Shown piece by piece: positions 1 through 8,800 of a stretch of 64,000 nucleotides of DNA (position 1 is its first letter; each line of letters begins with the position of its first letter). A program made the translations under genes and the position numbers. The notes beneath the pieces were generated by a model. That model made no database searches. It was not told the origin of the DNA and worked only from the letters and a program-made list of their open reading frames with translations. The DNA comes from Brucella cytisi (GTDB taxonomy: Bacteria; Pseudomonadota; Alphaproteobacteria; Rhizobiales; Rhizobiaceae), in assembly GCA_012103075.1 (NCBI GenBank), contig JAAVLQ010000003.1:1-64000 (forward strand), in the 5' to 3' direction.

Positions 1-292
1 GCAATGCGGTCACAGGTTCACGCTGTGGCCTCCCCGCGAAAGTGTGATGATCGCATCGGCGGGGTCACCCGTTGCATGAGATCGACGGCGTGCCACGCCA
101 TGGCGCGGCGTCCGCGTCTGAGCAATTCCCCTGCAGTGACCACCGCCGCCTCATAGCTGGCACCAATCCCGGTGACGGCGAGGTGCACCTTGCGCAAGAG
201 CGCGAGATCGAGCTGTTTCAGCTCGGTTTCAATGACGGACACAGATCGTCGCGTTGCTGCGGCTGCCGTGCAATCGTTGAACGATAGCTCAT
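1..292 (-). CDS. SIS-domain sugar isomerase/deaminase-like protein, 3' end outside window
   Basis: The minus-strand start is clear: ATG at 292 preceded by a strong AAGGAGGT site at about 298-305. The first residues read MSYRSTIARQPQ. After one frame change the stretch VHLAVTGIGASYEAA follows, then GRRAMAWHAVDLM and, after a second change near position 60, GDPADAIITLSRGGHS. This is the phosphosugar-binding fold of SIS proteins of the AgaS/GlmS-isomerase type. Such proteins isomerise or deaminate amino-sugar phosphates. The gene continues beyond position 1, so catalytic residues further on cannot be judged. It follows the BadF-type kinase by a few bases and probably shares its operon. Substrate is inferred from context only. 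Confidence 0.7.
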
Positions 293-295
293 TTT

Positions 296-897
296 CTACC
301 TCCTTCCGTTCGATAAAATCGCAGAGGGTGCCCGTAGCGCGTCTGGCCAGCGCGCAGGCGCCTATAACGGGGGGCTTGTCCGTGATACGCCTGAACGCGG
401 CCCCTCGAACCTGCATTACGCGAGCGCGACGCAGAAATGCCTGCGCGAAATCCGGCTGAGTGACATACGCCGCCCCCCGCAAACTGTCACCCTCGCGGGC
501 TTGCACACCACGGTCCATCAGACGGGCAACTAGCGTAGTCAGCGCCGCGCGCCTTCGTTGTCCGTGGTGCGCCAGTTCCGAACTCCACTGGCGCAGGCCT
601 GGAACACCGATGGCGCATGTCGTCCCAGACGTGCACCGGTGCCGCTTGCCGAAATGTTGCCCCGATTCGTACCGGCGAGGTGTGATGCCAAGCGTCTTGC
701 AAAGCAGGTGCACGAGAGGCTCGTCGGTGACCCACCGCAATCGAGATAAAGGCTCGCTATGTACCCGCCTCGCGGACAACAAGCCCGCTTGCACCGCTCT
801 CGTCCCCTAATCACCCGGTAGCCCCATCCGCCAGCAACGAACATTTCTTCATCCGGATTCCGGGCTACGGCAATCGAACCTTGTGCCACACCCGCGC
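296..897 (-). pseudogene. BadF/BcrA-type N-acetylglucosamine kinase, C-terminal part
   Basis: Reading minus-strand frames together gives AQGSIAVARN, then AGGWGYRV, then TSPLVHLLCKTLGI-like and AQAFLRRARV segments. These match the second half of BadF/BcrA/BcrD ATPase-family sugar kinases, where GTGSI is followed by GGWG and the GDEGSG loop. Several frame changes are present. The stop TAG at 296-298 lies inside the ribosome-binding site of the SIS gene, so the two were translationally linked. The first 100 or so residues (phosphate-1 motif) are missing. Immediately upstream the sequence turns into a divergently oriented permease, so the 5' loss is probably a real deletion and not only an indel. 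Confidence 0.6.
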
Positions 898-1725
898 CTT
901 CTGTTTATCCGATATTGATGGCTTCGCCAGGTTTCTCTGACAACTGGGATGCTGTGCGAGAACCAGTGCGCTCGTCGGCCTGAAAACTATGGTGAACTGG
1001 TGCTGGGTTCGCGCGCAATTCCGTGGATCGCGGCGGGAAATCTTTGCAACCTATGTGCCATTATCAAAAGCCAAGTCACGGTGGTGACCTCGGCCTTGCA
1101 CTGCTCGTCGATCATTTCTCGGGCTTCTGGGGCCAGGTCGCTTCCGCAGCGTCTACTTCGGTCCCGCTGTTATGCCGCTCTTCTTTTGCAGCTACGATTT
1201 GGCGCTGGCTCACGCGCCCAATTTTGGAATGCTCAATCTGGTGGCCGGTTGGGTGGGCGCGGGCAATATCCGCTTTCTCAACGATCCCGGATGTGATGCT
1301 CTACTCCATGATCGCGGTCGATGTCTGGGTGTCGGCGGGGTTCAATATGGTCATTTTGCTCGCCGGCCTGAAGAATATCCCACGCGTCATTATTACGAGG
1401 CTGCACGTCCTCGACGGCGCGACCAAATTGCAGGAGATCGTGTTCGTGACATTGCCGATGATCAAACCGGTAATGATCTTCGTGATCACCCTATAGTTCA
1501 TCTCGACCACCAGGTCTTCGATCTGCCGTGTAGCTTCTGACCGGCTCCCTCCTTCCTCGACTACGGCGGACGCCAGCGCTTTGTTCCCCGTGATGGACAT
1601 GATGGGACGCGGCTTCGGCAGCCTGAGCTTCGGTCTCGCTTCCGCCTACGGATTCATCTTAACCTTCGTGATCGTCGTGATCACTGCCGCGATCTTCGCC
1701 TTGCAGAAAAGGATGCACAGACATG
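898..1725 (+). pseudogene. Sugar ABC transporter permease (MalF-type), 5' truncated
   Basis: Frames combine to VYPILMAS, FSDNWDAVREPV, then ENYGELV, LALLVD, MLYSMIAVDVWVSAGFNMVI, LDGATKLQEIVFVTLPM and a final FALQKR. This is the usual order of a MalF/UgpA-like binding-protein-dependent permease, including the EAA-type loop around LDGATKLQ. The first transmembrane helix begins abruptly at the junction with the kinase fragment and no start codon is visible. At least five frame changes occur. It would sit in the inner membrane with the next permease and the ATPase. The partner substrate-binding protein is absent from the window, possibly lost with the same deletion. Confidence 0.65.
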
Positions 1726-2590
1726 ACGCACAGCCTTTCCCCGCATCACGCCATGGGCCGCAGCGAAATGGGTGGCAGCCCTGTGCATCGCTATCGTCAT
1801 GGGTATTTCAATTTGGTGGAGGTTCAGCGTGGTTTCGCCGATCCGGGCATCCCCGTATCCTCAATCCGCGTCTTTATCCCACCTCTCAGCGCTGGCATCG
1901 AAAACATAAGTCGGGTTCTCAGTAGACGGGCTATATGCGCGCTTATTATATTTCCGTCGCTTATACCGTGCTGACAGTGCAGGCGTTCTGCTGGTCGGCT
2001 CAATGGCTGCGTTCGAATTTGCCCGTTCGATTTTCCGGGCAAACGCATCTTCTTTGCACCGTCATGCTCTCCCCTGATGGTGCCCACGGCGGTGACCCTG
2101 ATCCCGACCTATCTTTTCGTGGCGAAGCTCGGCTGGCTCAACAACACCATGCAGGGCCCGTCGTACTGGCCTCGGCCTGCCTTCTTCGGTCTCTTCATAT
2201 GCTGACCCAGTTCATGCAGGGAAGAGCATTCCACGGGAAATGCTGGAAGCGGGCCCGGCTGGACGGTGCTGTGAGCCGCGCATTTCCAGCTCTACTGGTT
2301 TATAGCGTTGCCGCTGAAAAACCGCGCTTTCCGTGACGCTGGCTATCCTTACCTTCATGAAGACGTGGGGAAGTAACTTCATCCGGCCGCCTCGTCATCA
2401 GCCAGAGGCCGTCGAAATGCCCACAGAATGCGGTCAGCCTGTTCAACGCGCCCCTTCTTCCCATACGACAGTTGAGGCATCGTCGCCAGGTTCACCCTTA
2501 GCCGCTATCCCACCGCTCGTCTTTTTTCCTGATTTTCCAGCGTCAGATCGTGGAAGGCATCGCATCATCGGGAACCAAGGCTGGCCATAG
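1723..2590 (+). pseudogene. Sugar ABC transporter permease (MalG-type), frameshifted
   Basis: Starts at ATG 1723 (MTHSLSPHH) a few bases after the first permease. Recognisable pieces, in order: FIPPLSA, LIIFPSLIPTVLTVQAF-like helix, MVPTAVTLIPTYLFVAKLGW in one frame, then EAARLDGA (the EAA loop), LAILTFMKTWGSNF and the C-terminal [11 protein letters not shown]. That ending is typical of MalG/UgpE permeases. Many single-base frame changes break it; a continuous reading frame of normal length (about 285 residues) can be rebuilt. Function: membrane channel half of a carbohydrate ABC importer. Whether it is dead or only badly sequenced cannot be decided here. Confidence 0.65.
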
Positions 2591-2623
2591 CCCGTCTCTG
2601 CCGTCCCTTGAATGGAACATATC

Positions 2624-3736
2624 ATGTCGTCGCTACAGATTCTCAACGCCACCAAGAATTACGGGGCCATCGAAGTCCTCAAAGACATCAACCCTGATAG
2701 ATGTATCGTCCGGTGAATCTTCGGTCGTCGTGGCCGTCCGGGTGGAAATCGACATTGCTGCGAACCATTGCTGGTTTGGAGGAAATCACCGGCGGCGAAA
2801 TCCGGCTCGATGGCAAACGTATCAACGACGTCGATGCTGCAAAGCGTGGCGTGGCCATGGTGTTCCAGTCCTATGCGCTCTATCCACATATGCGACGGTC
2901 GCGGAAAATATGGGCTTCAGCATGCGCCTGACCAAGGCGCCAAAAAACGCAGATTACAGGAGCGTGTCCGCAACGCGGCACGCATATTGCAGCTCGAAAG
3001 CTTCGGACCGCAAGCCGGCGCAGCTTTCCGGCGGCTGTGAAGCAGCGCGTGGCCATTGGTCGGGCGACGTGCGTGAGCCGAAAGTGTTTCTGTTCGACGA
3101 GCCACTTTCTAATCTTGATGCGGAACTCCGCGTCCAGATGCGGGCAGAGCTGGCCCAACTGCACCGCCGCCTCGGCAATGGCTTTCACGATCTACGTCAC
3201 GCATGACCAAGTGGGAGGCGATGACGCTTGCCGACAAGATGGTCGTCCTCAATGCAGGCAGGGTTCAGCAGGTCGGTCATCCCTGGAACTCTACGACGAT
3301 CCCGACAACATGTTTCCGTCGCCGGCTTGTGCACGCCGCGGATGAATTTCATAAAGGCGCAAGTGATTGAAACCGATGCCAGCGGCACGACGGCGGAATA
3401 TCTTGCGGAAAGTGCGGGCGGACGACTGCGACTGCCTATAAAGAATGTTCCCTGAAGGCGCGGGGTCGGAAATCTGGCTGGGGATTCGTCCCGATCATGT
3501 GTGAAGTGTGCGATGCGGCAGATGCCGGAGCGCCGCTTGTCATTGATTTCGTAGAGGAGCTGGGCGATAGCACCTGCTGCTTGTATGGTTCACTTACCGA
3601 ATGCAGCCAAAGTTACGGTGCTTCACTCATGGCAAGCGTCACACTGACGCGCAGCGCCATCGCCTTCGATCCGCAACGCGCGTTTCGCTTTGATCGTGAA
3701 GGCGAAAGACTGCGCGCGATGATGTCCATTGGCTGA
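2624..3736 (+). pseudogene. Carbohydrate ABC transporter ATP-binding protein (UgpC/MsmK family), frameshifted
   Basis: ATG 2624 opens [14 protein letters not shown]. Later pieces are [16 protein letters not shown] (the Walker A core is damaged just before it), [16 protein letters not shown] (Q-loop), [17 protein letters not shown] (Walker B and D-loop), YVTHDQ (H-loop) and a C-terminal TOBE-like part ending at 3736. Length and motif order match UgpC/MalK-type ATPases that energise sugar uptake. The signature region reads AQLSGG before the break. There are at least six frame changes. It is the last gene of the plus-strand transporter set. Substrate is probably an amino sugar or its oligomer, judged from the neighbouring kinase and SIS genes. 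Confidence 0.7.
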
Positions 3737-3823
3737 ACGCTGTGTCCAGCACTTCGTGGGATGAGCGCGCAGACGGCGGCACTGTAACGTTAACTTTGTG
3801 GAGAAGTTATCCCAATTGCATCA

Positions 3824-4640
3824 GGCCATGTCGCAAAATTTTTCATCAGGTTAAAAGCGGCCTGATCTTTCAGACGTAATTATGCCGCAAGCTCCGCAAA
3901 GACCCCGAATGGCGAGCGGTTGTCGCGAACCGTTTTGCGGATCATATGTGCTACTTCGATGCCCGCGATTGTCGCTGAGGCCGAATGAAATGCCTTTGAA
4001 GCTCAACATGTGTTTGGTAATTCGCTTGATAAACCGGTGATCCTGCTCAAGGATGTTGCTGAGATATTTAACCCGCAGGATTTCAATCATCTTGCTGTGA
4101 CCGGTGATTTTCAGGATTGTGTTTACAGCTTGTGCTCCGGCCAGATTGGCTCCGCTTTTATCACGACAATTTTGCCCTGAACACCGTTGGCTGCGATGGC
4201 TTTCTTGAAGAAACGCCGCGCAAGCACCCCTGAGATTTCGGCGTTCGGCGAGCCTGAAATCAAGCGTTTGTCCGTCACGGTCAACGGCCCGGTACAGATA
4301 CGTCCATTGTCCTTGACCTTTAAATAGGTCTCTTCGTCAACACGCCAAGACGCAAGCGTTCGACGTCCATGCTTCTGTGCCTGATCTGCGATCTGTGGCG
4401 CGTAACGACAACCCAACGGTTCAATGTTGTATGGTCAACGTTCACACCACGTTGGCCATAATTTCCCGTAAGGTCACGATAGGAACCGGATAGCGCACGT
4501 AAAAAGAAAACGGCGTAAAAGGATGACACTTTTAGGAAAATGAGCCCCTTTGAAATCGATTGCCATACCCCCGTCACCACCAATTATTCGCCCGAAGGGA
4601 CAGTAGCGCAGCAGAAGTGAAAATTTTCGCGACAGAACCG
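3824..4640 (-). mobile_element. IS6-family insertion sequence, about 817 bp
   Basis: Imperfect terminal inverted repeats are visible: left end GGCCATGTCGCAAAATTTTT at 3824, right end (read on minus from 4640) GGTTCTGTCGCGAAAATTTT. The interior carries one IS6-type transposase in minus orientation. Size is normal for the family. No matching 8-bp target duplication flanks it (left TTGCATCA, right GCCAGTAG), which fits a copy that has since recombined with another copy. Confidence 0.75.
3880..4566 (-). pseudogene. IS6-family DDE transposase, frameshifted
   Basis: From ATG 4566 the frames give MAIDFKGAHFPK, then RGVNVDHTTLNRWVV, the RVDETYLKVK catalytic region (first Asp), RFFKKAIAANG, and the end RVKYLSNILEQDHRFIKR with the catalytic Glu, finishing GVFAELAA and TAA at 3880-3882. 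This is a full-length IS6/IS26-type transposase of about 230 residues. At least four frame changes are needed. The enzyme would make cointegrates by copying the element into a new site. The stop lies 56 bp from the left inverted repeat. Confidence 0.75.
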
Positions 4641-4766
4641 CCAGTAGTGATGAACATCAGCAGTGGCCATCAGAAAATTTACCACCACCATGGCAGCTAT
4701 TTCTTCTGTACCTTCGAAACCGATTAACGCCGGGCTGCAATTCGGACGTTGGGACTCAAATAGCAT
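4641..4766 (-). pseudogene. Short coding-like fragment abutting the IS right end
   Basis: An open stretch from ATG 4766 (MLFESQRPNCSPALIGFEG, later AAMVVVNFLMATADVHH) runs straight into the terminal repeat of the insertion sequence at 4640. Its composition is coding-like, but I do not recognise it, and no continuation is visible on the other side of the element. It may be the head of a gene cut by the insertion. Confidence 0.25.
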
Positions 4767-4901
4767 GGTTTTTGATCATAATCAGCGCATCGCCCCGTGA
4801 TAGGCAGATGGTTCATATCCTTTCAAGGCGAGGGGGCTATATTGTTGTCGGGAAGCGGTCGCCGCCGAAAATCTTGACTGACGTTCAACTGACTCCGTGT
4901 G

Positions 4902-4916
4902 TTGAACAATGTTCAA
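4902..4916. promoter_or_regulatory. Short perfect dyad at the 3' end of the SDR remnant
   Basis: TTGAACAATGTTCAA is a perfect 6-bp inverted repeat with a 3-bp spacer; a further GTTCAA occurs at 4883. It resembles a repressor operator of the TetR type. It overlaps the stop codon of the SDR remnant and no adjoining intact gene is seen, so a current role is doubtful. Confidence 0.3.
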
Positions 4917-5155
4917 TTGAAGCAGACCACTGAGCGGCTTAGGCCACCATCAATTGGCAATGCGAAACCATTGACATAGCTCGCCGCCCTCGCTGGCAAG
5001 GAAAGTCATGACCTCGCGCATTTCTCCGGCGTGCCATAGCGTCTGGTCGGAATTCTGTTTCGGGCGCGCCTTTACCTCCTCCCGGTCGGCGGTACACCGG
5101 CTGCCAAACCCTCGCTCTGATGAGTGACCGTGCGCGCATCAATACGCAACCACTA
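4913..5155 (-). pseudogene. Short-chain dehydrogenase/reductase, C-terminal remnant
   Basis: Minus-strand frames give VTHQSEGLAAGVPP, IPTRRYGTPE, REVMTFLASEG and, after a shift, ASYVNGFALPIDGGLSRS, ending at TGA 4913-4915. This is the typical end of classical SDR oxidoreductases, with the conserved ASYV-G-LPIDGG block. The NAD-binding N-terminal half and the YxxxK catalytic motif are absent; nothing SDR-like continues beyond about 5155. It is a decayed gene at the left shoulder of the secretion island. Confidence 0.6.
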
Positions 5156-5817
5156 CAAACATCTGCCCTACGCAGGACGCCCTGTTTGGCTCAGCGCTGG
5201 CGATGGCATGAAATTGCGCGAGGGCAGGCAAGCGAATGGCTTGACATGTCACGCCCCGATTGATTGGCGGAAATCAGATGAGGCACCTTTTCGACGCTTG
5301 TCGTTAACGGTTAATCCGCTGACGGGTTACGCGCGGCATCACCGACCTTCAGTGACGGTTTCGGTCAATACTTTCGATGTAATAGACAAAGACGGCGCCA
5401 TTATGTTGTGGCAAAAGTTTAAACAACGGGAAATTGGATCAGTTCGCCATGAATCTGATCTGATTGAGGAGGTTTTGGCTATGAGAAATAGTTGATATTT
5501 CTGGATAGATCGGGAAGTAGCCAGATATACGTGGATCTTGTTATCTACATAGGTAAGATATTGAATGGTTATAAAAACAATTTGATATTTTTGCTTTTGA
5601 ATAAATAAAACCTCCTCAGATTTACCGCAGATATCGAAGCTGATCGAGGATAGAGACAAGCTCCTCCGATTGGCGGTTACGATGCTTTGCGAACTGCCGG
5701 CATCGTTGGAGCAATAGTCGGGAAATCCCGGTTCAAACACGGCGATGCTGGATCTCGCCTTGGCTGGTAGTCAAAAGTGGCCGGTGGCATTTCAACAAAA
5801 CCAGTAGGAGTATAGTC
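5156..5817. other. Intergenic region before the giant repeat gene
   Basis: No recognisable gene. A 123-codon open stretch on plus (5124-5495) has no family resemblance and weak coding character. A later stretch at about 5600-5719 reads KLIEDRDKLLRLAVTM on plus but lacks a start codon. The segment 5500-5610 is clearly AT-rich and probably carries the promoter of the gene starting at 5818. Confidence 0.4.
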
Positions 5818-8800
5818 ATGTTCAGGAGAAAGCATTCTTATCTATTTCTTTTCTACCGCGACATAGCTTTTTGCTGGCTACAGTAATGGCCCGGGGCGAA
5901 GGCCGTACAGGCGGAGGTTTAGGAGGTTTCGGGGGCTCGCTCGGCGGTGCCGGAACTTCGGCAGGTAGATCTGAAGGTGGTGTCGGTAGGTCTGCTGGTT
6001 CCATCGCTGGGCGGTGGGTTTGGTGGAAATCTCGAGGGGGTGCCGGGAGATCTGGCGGTAAATCTGAAGGTGGTGTCGGTAGGTCTGCTGGCTCATCGCT
6101 GGGCGGTGGTTCGGTGGGTCCTCGGGGAGGCAGTGCAGGTTCATCTGTTGGCGGCGCAGGGAAATCCTGGTGGAGCTGCAGCCGGAGGCAGGTAATGGCG
6201 GAGGTAAATCGGCGGGTGGTGCGGGGAAATAAGGAGTGAGCGGCAGCCGGAGGTGCAAATAATGGCGGGGTAAATCGGGGAGATCAGGCGGCAAATCTGA
6301 AGGTGGTGTCGGCAGATCGGCCGGCTCATCGTTGCGGTGGCTTCGGTGGATCCCTTGGCGGTGCGGGCAGATCTGGTGGTAAATCGACGGGTGGAGCAGG
6401 CAAGTCGGCGGGGAAATCTACAGGTGGCGTGGGTCGCCCGTCGGTTCGGCGATTGGTGGCGTTGGTAAGTCAGCCGGGAAATCGGCTGGTGGAGCAGGCA
6501 AAGTCGGCCGGGAAATCTGCAGGTGGCGTGGGTCGCTCCGTCGGTTCGGCAATTGGCGGCGTTGGTAAGTCAGCCGGGAAATCGGCTGGTGGAACAGGCA
6601 AGTCGACGGGCAAATCTGTAGGTGGTGTGGGTCGCCCGTCGGTTCGGCGATTGGTGGCGTTGGTAAATCAGCTGGTAAAATCAGCTGGGAAATCGGCTGG
6701 TGGAGCAGGCAAGTCGGCCGGGAAATCTGCAGGTGGCGTGGGTCGCTCCGTCGGTTCGGCAATTGGCGGTGTTGTCGGCGGCCTCGACGGTGCACTCGGT
6801 GGTGCACTGGGCGGCGGCGCAGGTGGCATCGGAGGTATCGGCGGCTCACTTGGCGGTGCTGTCGGTGGTGTTGCTGGCGGTCTTGACGGTGCGCTCGGTG
6901 GTGCACTGGGCGGCGGCGCAGGTGGCGTCGGAGGTATCGGCGGCTCGCTTGGCGGTGCAGTCGGTGGTGTTGTTGGCGGCCTTGATGGTGCGCTCGGTGG
7001 TGCACTGGGCGGCGGCGCAGGTGGCGTCGGAGGTATCGGCGGCTCGCTTGGCGGCAGTCGGTGGTGTTGTTGGCGGCCTTGACGGTGCGCTTCCGGTGGT
7101 GCACTGGGCGGCGGCGCAGGTGGCGTCGGAGGTATCGGCGGTTCACTTGGCGGTGCAGTCGGTGGTGTTGCTGGCGGTCTTGACGGTGCACTCGGTGGTG
7201 CACTGGGCGGCGGGCGGTGGCGTCGGAGGTATCGGCGGCTCGCTTGGCGGTGCTGTCGGTGGTGTTGCTGGCGGTCCTGACGGTGCACTCGGTGGTGCAC
7301 TGGGCGCGGCGCAGGTGGCGTCGGAGGTATCGGCGGTTCAATTTGGCGGTGCTGTCGGTGGTGTTGCTGGAAACCCTTGACGGTGCACTCGGTGGTGCAC
7401 TGGGCGGCGGCGCAGGTGGCGTCGGAGGTATCGGCGGCTCGCTTGGCGGTGCTGTCGGTGGTGTTGTTGGCGGCCTTGATGGTGCGCTCGGTGGTGCACT
7501 GGGCGGCGGCGCAGGTGGCGTCGGAGGTATCGGCGGCTCGCTTTTTGGCGGTGCTGTCGGTGGTGTTGCTGGCGGTTTCTTGACGGTGCACTCCGGTGGT
7601 GCACTGGGCGGCGGCGCAGGTGGCGTCGGAGGTATCGGCGGCTCACTTGGCGGTGCTGTCGGTGGTGTTGTTGGCGGCCTTGATGGTGCGCTCGGTGGTG
7701 CACTGGGCGGCGGCGCAGGTGGCGTCGGAGGTATCGGCGGCTCACTCTGGCGGTGCTGTCGGTGGTGTTGTTGGCGGCCTTGACGGTGCACTCGGTGGCG
7801 CACTGGGCGGCGGCGCAGGTGGCATGGAGGTATCGGCGGCTCGCTTGGCGGCATGATCGGTGGCGTTGTCGGATCGTTGGATGGCGTTCTGGGCGGCACC
7901 GGAGAAGACGGTGGCGGGGGCGGTTCGCTCGGCGGCACGATCGGTGGCGTTGTCGGTGGTTTGGACGGCGTTCTGGGCGGTACCGGTGAAGACGGCGGCC
8001 CGGTGGTTCGCTTGGCGGCAACGATTGGCGGCGTTGTCGGATCGCTGGATGGCGTTCTGGGTGGTGGTGCCGGTGAAGATGGTGGCCTCGGCGGTATCGG
8101 CGGCACGATCGGTGGCGTTGTCGGATCGCTGGATGGCGTTCTGGGTGGTACCGGAGAAGACACGGCGGTCTTGGCGGCACGATCGGTGGCGTTGTCGGAT
8201 CGCTGGATGGCGTTCTGGGTGGTACCGGAGAAGACGGCGGTCTTGGCGGCACGATCGGTGGCGTTGTCGGTGGTTTGATGGCGTTCTGGGTGGTACCGGA
8301 GAAGACGGCGGTCTTGGCGGCACGATCGGTGGCGTTGTCGGTGGTTTGATGGCGTTCTGGGCGGCACCGGTGAAGACGGTGGCCTCGGCGGTATCGGCGG
8401 CACGATCGGTGGCGTTGTCGGATCGTTGATGGCGTTCTGGGTGGTACCGGAGAAGACGGCGGTCTTGGCGGTTCGCTCGGTGGCACGATCGGTGGCGTTG
8501 TCGGTGGTCTGGACGGCGTTCTGGGCAGCACCGGTGAAGACGGCGGTCTTGGCGGTTCGCTCGGCGGCACGATTGGCGGCGTTGTCGGATCGCTGGATGG
8601 CGTTCTGGGTGGTGCCGGTGAAGATGGTGGCCTCGGCGGTATCGGCGGCACGATCGGTGGCGTTGTCGGATCGTTGGATGGCGTTCGGTGGTACCGGAGA
8701 AGACGGCGGTCTTGGCGGTTCGCTCGGTGGCACGATCGGTGGCGTTGTCGGTGGTTTGGACGGCGTTCTGGGTGGTGCCGGTGAAGACGGTGGCCTCGGC

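Noticed and set aside
3816-4648. 8-bp target-site duplication around the IS6 element
   Set aside because: Left flank TTGCATCA and right flank GCCAGTAG do not match.
5124-5495. 123-codon open frame on plus before the giant gene
   Set aside because: No family resemblance, no ribosome site, and it overlaps the opposite-strand SDR remnant at its start.
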